Shown here one piece after another: positions 1-11,455 of a stretch of 64,000 nt of DNA. How positions within the stretch are numbered: position 1 is the first letter of the stretch; the number at the start of each line of letters is the position of its first letter. Source of the DNA: Isoperla grammatica (taxonomy: Eukaryota; Arthropoda; Insecta; Plecoptera; Perlodidae). The notes beneath the pieces were generated by a model. That model saw only the letters and a program-made list of their open reading frames with translations. It was not told the origin of the DNA and did not search any database. Both the position numbers and the translations under genes were made by a program. The DNA lies in NCBI GenBank assembly GCA_945910005.1, contig OX246744.1, positions 1,360,492-1,424,491 on the forward strand. Reading direction: 5' to 3'.

Positions 1-1016
1 GATCGATAGTTGACTTCCAGTTGTGGTCGAGACTCGAGGTACCAAAGAGTCGGAAAGAAAAAAATAATCAGTCGCGAGTCACAATATCTTCATTATATTT
101 AATATCAGGAGGGACTAAATAATGGTTTGCTTTGGAAATTAGTGTTCATGTAAGCTTTTACTAGAAGTTCGTGGGTACTAGGAATCTCGCGCCTAAGCCT
201 ATAATTTATCTACCATTTGAAATTTTTTGAAACACTTTTGGAAGTGTGGAAGTGTTTTCGTGACAGTGATACCCCTTGTACCAGTTCAAAATGTGTTCTA
301 GCCAAGTGAACGTCGTGTTTTTCGTGTTTTCCCTGCGAAGAATTGTGTAATCAAAGGAAATGTTCTTGTACACCATGAGCTCTTGAAAAAAGTTCGTTGT
401 GCCGAGGCTTTGGGCAGCCTAGCCTAGCCTAGCAACCCCCCCCCCCCCCCCCCCCCCGCCCACCAGCAGCTCTTCAAGTGTTCCACTTCCATTCCTTCCT
501 TGTCAGTGCTAAACGAATCAAACCTAAAACCCATTGTGTACGGAATTGAGTGTTGACTAATTAAATTGAAAGCCTCAATTGATAGGCCTAGTCCTAGCCG
601 TAACCTCCCTAACCTCAAAATCATGACGCCGGACTGCAACAACAACCAACACGACTGTGAGCTCGATGGTAGCTGGTAGAACAGTAGCTAGTAAACCTAC
701 TTTGCATCCTTAGGCTTAATATGCCTACAAATGTTTATTTTCAACATATCAATGGCTGGGACAAAGATTTAAATTTGTAGCCTGAACTTTGCTTCTAGCC
801 AATTGAAATAGGAAAATAAAACATAAATAGGACAATATTGATTACTGAAATATAGGCTTAAGGTATTAGTAGGCCTAATTGTACTACCATAGTCATTTAC
901 ATTTTTTTTTTTTAGAAAAAGGTACAAAAAGGTAAAAAATAATCGGCATCGGTGAGAATCGGTAAATAACTAAAATAGGAATCGGCAAAAAAAGTGGAAT
1001 CGGTCCAGCTCTAGAG
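1..1016. other. Non-coding flank downstream of the DUF4806 gene
   Basis: I see no gene here. It holds a run of 22 C at 436-457 and several TAGGCCTA-like words (420s, 580s, 850s). At about 940-1005 the word AATCGG recurs several times. A TTTATT at 733-738 could be the minus-strand AATAAA poly(A) signal of the neighbouring gene, but this is only a motif match. Confidence 0.5.
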
Positions 1017-1062
1017 CTAGATTTTGAAAGTAAATTTTACATAACTAACTTTCAAAATCTAG
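1017..1062 (-). promoter_or_regulatory. Perfect 15-bp hairpin over the stop codon of the DUF4806 gene
   Basis: CTAGATTTTGAAAGT at 1017-1031 is the exact reverse complement of 1048-1062, with a 16-base loop. On the transcript the 5' arm is the last codons (LDFES) and the loop contains the stop codon. A role in mRNA stability or termination is speculation. Confidence 0.5.
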
Positions 1063-3456
1063 TTCATCCGCACTCCCACAGCTATTGTCAAAACGTTGGT
1101 TTAGTCTACGTGGCTGTTCTTCATCTTGTGTGTGTTCATCGTTCTCAGTCTCACGATCTTCATCACTGTCTAAGATGTGCCTTTGCCTTGCATTTGATTT
1201 CTCTGGTTCAAGGACCGGTTGATCTCTATAACACAGAATTTAAGAGAGTTATATGTCGTCACAATCGGATTCATTAAATAACAGACAAACAAATAAGTAT
1301 ATTTAAAAAATATTTATACGTAGATCTGAAATCATAATACTGCTGTATGGAAAAAAACTAATATATTGATCAAGACATAGATTTAGTATAGATTGAAGAT
1401 AGACCAATTTGTGTTAAAAGCAAAATAGATCAACAATGCTAAATAATTGAAAACTATAAAATCTATTATTTTTTCAAAATAACATATTTCAAGCTTGGGT
1501 ATGAAAAATGAAATAACCCTTCTTCTTCTTTCGAACACCCAGAGTTGGAACTTATGCCATTCTGAACCCATGCATACTGTATAATTTTTCAACTTTATAA
1601 TTGTACTTTAATTAGAGTGGGTCACATTGTACCACCAATGATCAAATATTGATGATAATATGATGTTTCTCAAAATGAAATAGGATGTCTTGATCAAGTA
1701 GTGTAGGCATAATCAGGATCAAACTCACTTTTTCTTCTTCAACCTCATGGCCGCTTCTTTTGACCTCACAAGTACACCAGAAATGGACAGCTCTACTTCT
1801 TTCTCCGAACACAAACGCTTATGCATGGCCGATTCTAGAATCAACAAAAATCATATCAACGTTCAAACTTTGTGAACTCTCTTGGTATGAAAGTAATCAT
1901 CAATCAGATCAAAACTAAACAACTCAACAAGTGGCAAAGAGAGAAATGTATCTAGTTTTAAGGAAACATGACGTCTAGATTTCTTTTTACACGTTTTTAC
2001 TAAAACATAATCACTCCGCCTGATCTTGCATGCAAAAAAATATGGTTGTCCGACTATTGGGCCTAGTCATAGTTAGCAATGGGAAAACACTTTTAATATA
2101 GGCTATTAAAAGTAAACTTTAATAATTCTTCGAAATTCATGTTTAAACACATTCGTGAATTGTTTGATGTCAGCAGCCAACTGAGACTGTGACAAATATC
2201 AAATCAGGAATGGATTGTGTAGAACCAAATTAGTTATCACAACATGCAACTTACTTATTATGACACCTGCAAGCTGCAGGCTATTGAAGTGCCGCTTTCC
2301 CTTTGCCCCCAACCAGCTGTAGTTAGCAGCAAGTGCAGGGTGTATGCACCGAGCCATTATCCGCTTCACCGCTTCGTTTTGGTCTTTTCCTCCAATACTC
2401 CGCAGGGCTTTTATCTGAAAACAATGTAGGTTAGTATTAAACATTAATATACATAGTGAGACAGTCGTCCACTAAATCAAGAAATATATTTATACTTACA
2501 AAACCTTGCTTGAAATTATTTTCTGAAAGTTTGCCCTCGAGATCTCGAAGGGCTGCTTCTGTTTGTAGTGGCAGACCATTGAGAAAATCTTCCGATGCCA
2601 CTTCTGCTGTGTCATCAGGGGGGGCATCATTCCTCTGCCCTATTAATGCGTTTAAGGTTTCACTTTGATTTGCTTGTTGAATTTTAATTATCGTCAAAGC
2701 TCGCATGACCTCAGATTGGAATTCTGAAATGTAAGAGACGTTTCCAAAATCGTAACACACATTTGAACTGATGTATACTGTGTGTATGTGATTATAACTG
2801 ATAAACCTGATAACTACAATGACTGTACCAACTTAATGGACAAGGCTTGGTCAATCTGACGCTCACTGGACCAATAGCTTACTGGCAGAGCCTCACACAT
2901 GCATGATGTCAGCATCTATAAATTTGGTTCAAAAATCATTTATGTAGCAAATATTTTGATATATGGTACGTACTTTTGTTGCAATGACATGATGGGTGAG
3001 GAGATCTAGAGCGCACACGTTTGTCAGAACTCGTATGTGATTGATGGACCGGTGTAGCAAAATTAAATGCTTCTGATGACATTTGACTTTTTGCACCAGG
3101 TGTGATCCTACTGGTGTTGTTGGGTGACTGTGATGGTTTTGGCGAATCTTGTCTCATGGCCGCTCGTTTATCTTTTGTCTTACTTTTTGTTATGTTTGAG
3201 GACCGTTTCATATTCAAACATGGAATTTCCTCGCTTGTTTTATTTTTTGGATTGTTGGCATGTAGCTGCCTCTTTTGTTTAATACGTTGTAGATTTCCGC
3301 TTAACTCAGGTGGTGAAGGTGGCAACTTTGGAAATGAGTCACGTATATCACTAAGATCTTCCTCGCTTGAGCTGTGTGACGACGTGTCAGTGGTGACAAG
3401 TTGGTAAAGGGACTTTGTTGCTTTGTCAGCTCTTCTAGTTGCTATTTCCCAAGTAT
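1045..3456 (-). CDS. DUF4806-domain protein, 3' five exons (5' end missing)
   Basis: Five minus-strand exons join without a stop: 3456-2974, 2723-2500, 2414-2255, 1834-1729 and 1225-1045 (stop TAG at 1047-1045). All boundaries are GT-AG and the phases match at each junction (1, 0, 1, 2). The spliced product is about 310 residues. Its first part is Ser/Pro/Lys-rich and low in complexity. The middle carries the DUF4806 pattern: a helix with EVMRALTIIK, then LPLQTEAALRDLEGKLSEN, then SIGGKDQNEAVKRIMARC, then NYSWLGAKGKRHFN. The end is an acidic tail rich in Asp/Glu. DUF4806 proteins are widespread in invertebrates and their function is unknown. Exon 1 should encode a short N-terminal block; the reading frame enters exon 3456 after one base of a codon, so at least one upstream exon is missing. 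I could not find it before the palindrome or the gap. The start is therefore unknown. Family assignment is from remembered family patterns; splice structure is read directly. Confidence 0.8.
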
Positions 3457-3770
3457 CTGAAACAGCATTAAAATATTTAACACATGTAGGCCTATTAGTT
3501 TATAGCATTTTTGTTTCAATTTGTTATTGCATAGCTTAAATATTACATGGTATAATAAATGAAGTTACAATCATTCAAATTTAAATTAAATTAAAGGCAT
3601 GTTGGAGTTATCTGGGATGGGGGGGGGGGGGGGCTTTGCCAACAGGCTATAATGCAGCAAAAATTACATTTTTTATTTACATTTTTCAATTACATTTTTT
3701 TTTCTCAAGGGTTGAAAAGTTGGTAGCCGATCAAATTAAATAAAAAAAAATATATATATATAATATATAT

Positions 3771-4205
3771 GTCAATAAAATTAAAATAATTGCGGCTTAT
3801 TCCGCTACGTCCTACCTCCATATTATTGTGCCGACGTTTCAGGAACCTTATGGATCCTATCCTCAGGGCGTCGAACTCTCAACTGATGTCTCCCGCGCTC
3901 GCTGATAGTGAAACTGCGCGCGCCGATGTCACCCCCTGTTGTTACTTGTCGGTAGTTCCTTGTTCGAGCTTCGCTCTCGAACGCGTCATCACTCGTCGTG
4001 TATCCGCGCGAAATTCAGTTTCCGGCGTCGTCTGAACTAATGTTATAGAGTTTTTTGAAAAAAATTTTTTTTTGAGCCAGCAAAAACACGAGCGGGGCAT
4101 TTTTTGTCAATTAACGGTCCCCACGCATCACTTAATTTGTAGAGACTTCGTTCATCATCCGCGTTCAAATTGACACTGTTTTTACGCACCTCAATGGCTT
4201 CTCTA
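3771..4205 (-). mobile_element. Penelope-like retroelement 3' end, minus copy (left half of palindrome)
   Basis: This 435-bp arm is nearly the exact reverse complement of 4206-4620. Read on the minus strand it starts inside a protein tail with REAIEVRKNSVNLNADDE, runs through a 3' untranslated stretch and ends with a hammerhead-like motif and an AT-rich tail at 3771. A REAIEIRK-like segment followed by an LN block and a W-P-L block is typical of the C-terminal end of the GIY-YIG domain in Penelope-like elements. The 5' end is truncated at the junction 4205/4206, as is common for these elements. The coding frame breaks in a T-rich stretch near 4060. Class assignment is from pattern memory. Confidence 0.6.
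3800..3872 (-). ncRNA. Hammerhead-ribozyme-like motif, left copy
   Basis: On the minus strand: CTGAGGA (3866-3860), matching the core CUGANGA; a stem-loop AGGATCC-ATAA-GGTTCCT (stem II, one G-U pair); GAAA (3840-3837); then ACGTC pairing with GACGT (stem III) and an A at the cleavage position (3806). Stem I pairs poorly here because one G seems missing compared with the right copy. Hammerhead motifs in the terminal repeats of Penelope-like elements are described in the literature. Likely decayed. Confidence 0.5.
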
Positions 4206-4454
4206 ATTGAGGTGCGTAAAAACAGTGTCAATTTGAACGCGGATGATGAACGAAGTCTCTACAAATTAAGTGATGCGTGGGGACCGTTAATTGAAAAAAA
4301 ATGCCCAGATCGTGTTTTTGCTGGCTCAAAATTTTTTTTTTTCAAAAAACCCTATTTAGTTCAGACGACGCCAGAAACTGAATTTCGCGCGGATACACGA
4401 CGAGTGATGACGCGTTCGAGAGCGAAGCTCGAACAAGGAACTACCGACAAGTAA
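4206..4454 (+). pseudogene. C-terminal tail of GIY-YIG-type retroelement ORF
   Basis: Open frame of 82 codons from the palindrome centre to the TAA at 4452-4454. It starts IEVRKNSVNLNADDERSL and ends in a basic, Thr/Arg-rich tail finishing TTDK. It has no start codon of its own; the frame merely continues from the left copy. The catalytic part of a GIY-YIG nuclease and the whole reverse transcriptase are absent, so no activity is expected. Confidence 0.5.
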
Positions 4455-4521
4455 CAACAGGGGGTGACATCGGCGCGCGCAGTTTCACTATCAGCGAGCG
4501 CGGGAGACATCAGTTGAGAGT

Positions 4522-4590
4522 TCGACGCCCTGAGGATAGGATCCATAAGGTTCCTGAAACCTCGGTACAATGGAGGTAGGACGTGGCGGA
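4522..4590 (+). ncRNA. Hammerhead-ribozyme-like motif, right copy
   Basis: CTGAGGA at 4530-4536, stem II 4538-4555, GAAA at 4556-4559, and GACGT at 4580-4584. Stem I is good here (CGCC before the core, GGCG at 4585-4588). Stem III has a mismatch, and the base after GACGT is G, which is not a permitted cleavage base. So each copy keeps a different half of the motif. Confidence 0.5.
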
Positions 4591-5258
4591 ATAACCCGCA
4601 ATTATTTTAATTTTATTGACATAAATCCTGGCCACGAAAGCTTTAGTGTTTTAATATATAAACAACAACAACAACAACATAAAAAACAACTACAAAAAGC
4701 CCTGCCTGTACGAGAACCCTGCACGAAGATCGAGTGCACTGCAACTCTGATATCAACTTTTTCTGGTTGTTTCATTTTGTCATGTTTATATTTGTTTTAA
4801 ATTTAATTCAATACAAATTTTTGAACCCCTCGAGAATGAAAAATGTAATTTTTTCTTGCAAATTTTGGAATTGTTGTACTAGTCTTTGTTTCTGTAAAGG
4901 CATTTTTAGGTCGTGAATTAGCATACACCTCTTTTGCAAGGCACTTTCGATCGGGTTGAAATTTGGAATCGAATCCTCACGATTCGATGTGTTTGTAGGT
5001 ACCACGTGCTCGCTTATCAACGCATCACACATAGCGTTTTCCTAATGTTATATAGGCCCTCAACGTGTTTTTGTTACCGTAAAAAGAACTGAAATTAGAT
5101 CCTGAAAAGCCAGTATTTATTATGCACTATAAAAAACGTTTTAATTGTCCTCTCAAGAATGATCAATGATCAATTAACAAATCTTGGTAACAATACCTCG
5201 GACAATACATCTCTACGGTGGTAGTGATCACCAAACATGTGTAACTAATACCTTTGTA

Positions 5259-5458
5259 NNNNNNNNNNNNNNNNNNNNNNNNNNNNNNNNNNNNNNNNNN
5301 NNNNNNNNNNNNNNNNNNNNNNNNNNNNNNNNNNNNNNNNNNNNNNNNNNNNNNNNNNNNNNNNNNNNNNNNNNNNNNNNNNNNNNNNNNNNNNNNNNNN
5401 NNNNNNNNNNNNNNNNNNNNNNNNNNNNNNNNNNNNNNNNNNNNNNNNNNNNNNNNNN
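5259..5458. other. Assembly gap (200 N)
   Basis: Exactly 200 unknown bases, probably a nominal gap length. A missing 5' exon of the DUF4806 gene could lie in it. Confidence 0.98.
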
Positions 5459-5709
5459 ATATCTTGAATAATAGCGCATGGTTATTTATAGGGAACTAAT
5501 CACTCTTTCTTGTCAAACATACAAAATTAAAAGGCCTATTTCTAAAACTAGCCAGCGTTCGTCGACATGATCAGATAAATATTGCCTTTCATCTCCTACC
5601 TAGGGCCAAGTATACAAAAGTTTAACGATGCCCAACAACATCAGACATATTGAATCTCATCATTGGTAGAGATTCACACAACGAAGAACTCGGCACGAAG
5701 TTATACTTT

Positions 5710-5812
5710 AGTCATTGTACAACATCTTCGGTAATGCTTCAGTCACGGGTGTGTGAGCCGCAGCCAACCAGCGGCCCTGGCTAATTCAGATACCTGCTCG
5801 GGTTGGCCACCA
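5710..5812 (+). mobile_element. MITE family B, truncated copy
   Basis: Begins with the terminal sequence TACAACATCTTCGGTAATGC and keeps the internal block around CAGCCAACCAGCGGCC. It matches the first two thirds of the copies at 13528 and 22534 but lacks the right inverted repeat. Confidence 0.65.
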
Positions 5813-6077
5813 GTAGTATACTAGCCCCAATTTGTAGCTTACTATAGGTTCATACGGACCTCAGATACTCTCCCACCGAAAATCAACTGGCGTCTTTGCT
5901 GCATTCGCAATCGCAGTCTTTACTTCTGCATAACAAGGTGTACAAACCTAGTAAGTAACGCCCACTGTGTTGCGAATTTCCAGGTATACAACGCAAGGTC
6001 TTAAATTATTTCTAAAGGTCTCTCACACCAAGAAGTAAGATAGTGTCAGGGGAGTCAGGACCGCCCACAATTAGTTT

Positions 6078-6258
6078 CCAACTTAACAAGTGCGCGAATC
6101 ACTGACGTTTTTACCGATTATCTACAATACAATTTGGTTGCGTTAGGTTTTTTGACGGAAACCTGCTTGCACGTTTTCTTGTACAAAAAACTTACCGCAA
6201 CCAAATTGTACTAGATAATCGGGAAAAACGTTAGTGATTCGTGCTTGTTAAGTTGAAA
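6078..6258. mobile_element. Foldback/MITE with about 75-bp inverted arms
   Basis: Arms 6079-6150 and 6186-6257 are near-perfect reverse complements (CAACTTAACAAG at the outside, CAATTTGGTTGCG inside) around a 35-base loop. No coding capacity. No second copy seen in the window. Confidence 0.7.
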
Positions 6259-8474
6259 ATGAAAAAGTAACTATCTGACTTCTTTGGGTACCGCGACTTT
6301 GATAGAGTTGTTCCTAGTAGATGTTAAGAGGTATAAAAGTAGAAAATTAAGTTTGTACTATACTAATGCACTCGGCTATTGTGTAGGCATGACACTAATT
6401 ACTTTAAAGACCCCCTAAGCTCACAGCAGCATGCATGACCACGTACGTTGCTTAGATGTCGCTATAGACGAAGACGTCTGTCGAATACATTAGACAGTCC
6501 CACAGCTGCTGCTGCGTATATGTGCACTGTATATACTGTACATACACCCCCACCATTATTTCATAACCGGCCAAGGCTTAGCTTGACTAGACATTCGCTC
6601 ATCAATCGGCCAACACATTGGACAGTTTTTACGCGGGCAAAAAGCTTCTACAGCTCACAGCATGCTGCCGCATCGTATCGTCCATGGAATGGAATGTCAC
6701 TGCCTAATAAGGGCTAAGCTATCTGCCTGCACAGCTATACTTGGCCCAAGACATCATAGTTACCCTAGATGCAGCCTCACTTCGCTTTAAGGCACTCTCA
6801 TGCTAACCTCACATCTTTATAACCGCCGTTTACACGGAAATTTATGGATTCTAGGCCTTCTTCAATATGTTCAAAAGAAAGGAACAAATTTGCATTAAAT
6901 ACAAATTATACTAATAAATCAATTATTTAAATTTTAATGTTTACACCTACTCAGTTATAAGCAGTGATGTATTCCTAAAATATAAAGTGCCTTTCAGGCG
7001 GCGCCTAAGCCCGCCTAGGCTCGAATACACCACTGGTTACAAGGAGTTAGGTTTCGTGCTTATTAGAGTGTACTAGCATTATTAAAAGGAAAAGGAAACC
7101 CTATTGTGTCGCCTCTTACGACTAGCAGAGTCGCGCTCTGGGTCCAATACTACCCCGGACAAAGCTGAACATTGTAAAAACAACTTGTAATGAACAATTG
7201 GTAGGTTTTCTCTGCTGGATGCCAAACAGACAGACCTACACACAAAGCAAGTGTGTTCGATACGAGATACACATTACGTAAAGAAGAAGAAGAAGAAGAA
7301 GAAGAAGAACCGGAGGCTATGATACCACCGCCACCTATATATAGGCACCGCCCTGTTTAGATGCACGCCATCTAATAATAGCATTGTTTCGTGTAGTGGT
7401 CACGCCTATTATATGTTGCAGCACTGCGAAGTGAATCAGGGGAAATTATTATGTATTTCAAAAGTGAAGTGACCCGACATTGTTTAGACATAAGCCCAGA
7501 CACAAAGTGTTTACACTCTTACAGTGTAATAGAGAGGTTTGTTTTGCAAATGTACGTACGGAGTGTATAGTCACGTGGGTAGAGCGAACACAGTCGGACC
7601 GAAAGGTTTTTAAATAAACAATACAAATGTGTATTTATTGTCAAAAACTAAGCTACAAGAACTGATTTTCAATGGGAGACATACCATTTATTACATGTGT
7701 ACCTCGTTGCAAAGACGGCTCCATGGACAAAAAACAAAGAAAAACGTACACCAATCACAACCGGAAATTAAGATTAAACACTGGCATAGGAAGCAAGAAC
7801 AATTAGGCAATTTCAATGGTATCTCTGATCTTAAATTGTGTATAATTTCATCGCGAAATGTAATTTATTTTTAATATATTTTTAGAATATCTGCCGGTAT
7901 TGATGATATTCAACGCTACATCATTCAAGAATTTGTAAATTGAATGTAATTTTACACGTATGCGATGTGTCCCCACCCAACAGTCCGCGTTGTGATGGTG
8001 AAAAAGGTGTAATACTTGGGTTGAAATCGTTATGCTGTAACCAATATCTTGGCGTCTGTTATTTCACTTTGCCGAAACGAAATCTAACAATTATAACGGA
8101 CCGTTTATGCACCAGCTTTTATCTCCTTGTACCGCATTATACCTTAAGCTCACGGCAAGTATTTAACCATGCGCAGCAAAAATGCATTTTCTCGCGCATA
8201 AAATATTCGTTCTATTATCGCGTAGTTTTACGAGACTTCGGTTCCAGCTCGTACCTACCTTGAGGCGTGTGTGCAACTGATGCGTGCCCTGTACAACGTG
8301 CGCTCTACACATTATACATCTGTAACGGCCGAGATAAGTCACGATATAGTCACGTGTACACACACCTCATATACGTACGTGACAAGTAAACAACCCGTTC
8401 GAGTCGACATCAAAACCGTTTCGTTCTTCACCATTTCTTTAATTCTCCGACCTAATTTACTAGATTAAATAAAA
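6259..8474. other. Intergenic stretch without a supported gene
   Basis: Open frames here are short and lack family signatures or splice context. It holds an (AAG)n run at about 7281-7308. At 7085-7175 there is a block with GTCGCCTCTTACGAC that recurs at 46448, probably the conserved core of a SINE. Confidence 0.5.
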
Positions 8475-8700
8475 ATAAATAAATAAATTCACATTTAGAG
8501 TCTACCCACTCAGTAACTAATTTGATTTGCAGTGGGGGACTTTAATTTAAAGTGACTAAACCAACCCTGTAGGCTTCGAACACCATCGATGAGTGAGCGA
8601 TAACCAATCAAAGACCGATATTTCAAATACGAACAGGTTCGAATTCACCAAACTTTTTAATCGAACGATTTACTAATCTCGGATTAGACCATGTGGTTTC
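8475..8700 (-). mobile_element. SINE, minus copy (family with TACCCACTCAGT tail)
   Basis: Read on the minus strand the 3' part matches the tails of the copies at 47393 and 51640 (AAGTCCCCCACTGCAAATC, then an ACTGAGTGGGTAGACT end). The start of the element is not clear, so the left border on the minus strand is approximate. Confidence 0.5.
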
Positions 8701-8877
8701 AATAAACATTACATACTAAATGCACGGTGGGTGGCTTCTTCTACCGGGCGCCATTTTTGATCTCCGATTAACAGAAAATCTCGGGATTAAAGTTTGATGA
8801 AACTGACTCTGAAGATGATTCAATTGTTGCTTTACTTATGTACACATTATTGCAAACATGCTTGATTTCGAGATGAT

Positions 8878-8995
8878 GAGGGGGGGTGATAGATGAAGAT
8901 AAAGGATAATTTACAAAACACGCACGATGACTTATGCGGGATTCGAACCCACATCTCTAAGAGCCGTACGCTTAGGACCTGCGCCCCAACCAACA
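8878..8995 (-). mobile_element. tRNA-derived SINE, minus strand
   Basis: On the minus strand it has a tRNA-like block with a B-box (GGTTCGAATCC) preceded by GCGCAGGTCCTAAGCGTA. It is followed by a tail with AAAGATGAAGAT-like words near a G run. The same layout occurs at 23335-23450. The tRNA fold is incomplete, so it is not a functional tRNA gene. Confidence 0.6.
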
Positions 8996-9083
8996 ATCAT
9001 TACGGCTACATTTGTTTAGAAAAACAAATTTTCATTACCTCTTTCCCCCTCACGAACTCACTAGTAAGATGCCTGTGTAATTT

Positions 9084-9249
9084 AGGTCCAGTCTTACAAT
9101 GTCCCAATAACTACTTATTCGTCGAATATCTTGTTTTCTTCATGGAAACGACCCTTGAAAGCCCCCTCCCCCTCAAAGCCCTTGAAATCCTCCAAATAGC
9201 TTAATTGCTACAAATAACTTTCTTATTAGGAGATTGTATCACCGGCCCT
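9084..9249 (+). mobile_element. MITE family C, copy 1
   Basis: Terminal inverted repeats around CCAGTCTTACAATGTCCC and GGAGATTGTA-ACCGGCC; interior TTGTTTTC-CATGG. Four copies occur in the window (9084, 12823, 21989, 40328) in both orientations. Confidence 0.75.
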
Positions 9250-9581
9250 TAGCATTTATTTCTCTATGCTTAGAAGAATCATGTATGTGTATTGCAATGC
9301 CCATGTGTGTTCTATATGTGTACAACACGAGAAGGGTAACCTGCTGCATCGTGTCTAGTATCGACTGGCTTGGCTTGGGGTTGGACGCGGCCACATAGCC
9401 TAAATAATGCACAGCCCTCTTTTACTGCATCACTGCAGCAGGGCGAGAGATTTACAGCCCCGCGGATATATACGGGCGACCCGCAACCCTTCACCACAAC
9501 CCGCCCTCCATCAGCGATCATATACAGGGCTCACGGCGAAACACGTCGGGTGCAGCTTCACTAGTAGCCGCGCGACGCAGA

Positions 9582-10925
9582 GCTTGTTTTCTATACGAGA
9601 ACCTGAGTATGTTCACTTAACTTGATTCCTTCTAATTAATCTCAATTACATCTACCTTTAGCGTACATGAACATACCTTAGTGACATACCACAGATATTG
9701 AGATAATTGCGTAAGTTTCAGGGGCTGTCTGTCTGTCATTCGAAAATTAAGTAAAGTCACACAAAGTTTTGTTTTCTAAGAAAACCTGAGTATGTTCTCT
9801 TAACTTGATTTCTTCTAATTAATCTCAATTACATCTTCCTTCAGCGTATATGAACATACCTGCGTGACATACCACAGATTTTGAGATAATCGCGTAAGTT
9901 TCAGGGGCTGTCTGTCTGTCATTAGAAAATAAGTAAAGTCACACAAAGTTTTGTTTTCTAAGAAAACCTGAGTATGTTCACTTAACTTGATTCCTTCTAA
10001 CTAATCTCAATTACATCCACCTTTATAGCGTATATGAACATACCTGCGTGACGTACCACAGATTTTGAGATAATCGCGTAAGTTTCGGGGGCTGTCTGTC
10101 TGTCATTCGAAAATTAAGTAAAGTCACACAAAGTTTTGTTTTCTAAGAGAACCTGAGTATGTTCTATTAACTTGATTTCTTCTAACTAATCTCAATTACA
10201 TCTTCCTTCAGCGTATATGAACATACCTGCGTGACATACCACAGATTTTGAGATAATCGCGTAAGTTTCAGGGGCTGTCTGTCTGTCATTCGAAAATTAA
10301 GTAAAGTCACACAAAGTTTTGTTTTCTAAGAAAACCTGAGTATGTTCTCTTAACTTGATTCCTTCTAACTAATCTCAATTACATCTTCCTTCAGCGTATA
10401 TGAACATACCTGCGTGACATACCACAGATTTTGAGATAATCGCGTAAGTTTCAGGGGCTGACTGTCTGTCATTCGAAAATTAAGTCAAGTCACACAAAGT
10501 TTTGTTTTCTAAGAAAACCTGAGTATGTTCACTTAACTTGATTTCTTCTAACTAATCTCAATTACATCTTCCTTTAGCGTAAATGAACATACCTTGGTGA
10601 CATACCACAGATTTTGAGATAATCGCGTAAGTTTCAGGGGCTGACTGTCTGTCATTCGAAAATTACGTAATGTCACACAAAGCTTTGTTTTCTACGAGAA
10701 CCCGAGTATGTTCTCCTAACTTGATTCCTTCTAACTAATCTCAATTACATCTTCCTTTAGCGTATATGAACATACCTGCGTGACATACCACAGATTTTGA
10801 GATAATTGCGTAAGTTTCAGGGGCTGTCTGTCTGTCATTCGAAAATTACGTAATGTCACACAAAGCTTTGTTTTCTAAGAGAACCCGAGTATGTTCTCTT
10901 ACCTTGATTTCTTCTAATTAATCTC
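9582..10925 (+). repeat. Tandem satellite, 183-bp period, about 7.3 copies
   Basis: The landmark GAGTATGTTC recurs at 9605, 9788, 9970, 10154, 10338, 10521, 10704 and 10887, giving spacings of 182-184. Each unit has an inverted pair (GTATGTTC / GAACATAC) about 70 bp apart and the run CTGTCTGTCTGTC. Copies differ by few bases. The outer units are the most divergent, notably in AAAGTTTTG versus AAAGCTTTG. Confidence 0.95.
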
Positions 10926-11455
10926 TGTCTACCGCTCCTATCACGCACGCCGTTTCAACGAATACCACCATATTCCCGGCGTTATACCCACCGCCTTCCA
11001 ACGACTCAACGCGAACCCACACTTGGACAGACAACAACAATTCCAGCCATGATGCCATTATCACTAACTGCTCGCGAGCAAAAAAACACACGCACAGACA
11101 ACAAAACGTTCTGGTTAATCTAATAAAAAGCATCCACATTCCTCACATCACGAGCGAGAGAGAGAGACAAGAGCTGTATCATTAATTAGCAGCCTCGCTC
11201 GCCCGGCTGTAATTATTACTTGACAAGGTCACGTGACTGTGTGTGTTGTTGAGGCGCAGTTTGATACGATCCGCTCACTCCACGCTTGATTGACGGCTGC
11301 GTGGATTAATAGACCACAACAACAACAACAACGACAACGACGACGGAAATAGAAGGCCGGCCGGTCTAACAGTCCGAGGGGTACCTCTTCATCCAAAACC
11401 GCCAGAAATTTTTCATTATTCAATTATATTTCATGATCGCAACAAGAAATCGACA

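Larger units (their letters stand above)
4206..4620 (+). mobile_element. Penelope-like retroelement 3' end, plus copy (right half of palindrome)
   Basis: Mirror copy of 3771-4205. It begins 9-10 bases further into the protein than the left copy, so the pair is two 5'-truncated copies joined head to head, not a perfect replication palindrome. The copies differ at several sites (for example around 4300, 4350, 4560 and 4584), so the joining is not very recent or the copies were already different. An AT-rich end at 4596-4620 matches 3771-3795 exactly in reverse complement. Confidence 0.6.

Noticed and set aside
424..645. 73-codon minus frame through the poly-C run
   Set aside because: The frame exists because the run gives a glycine stretch; no motif or splice context.
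4808..5032. 74-codon minus frame with Gln/Leu-rich helix
   Set aside because: Considered as the missing 5' part of the DUF4806 gene, but phase and sequence do not fit.
8930..8995. Possible tRNA on the minus strand
   Set aside because: B-box is good but the D arm and acceptor are missing; a second degraded copy at 23391 shows it is a SINE.
9582..10925. Regular array suggesting CRISPR
   Set aside because: Units are contiguous 183-mers with no unique spacers, and the context is eukaryotic.
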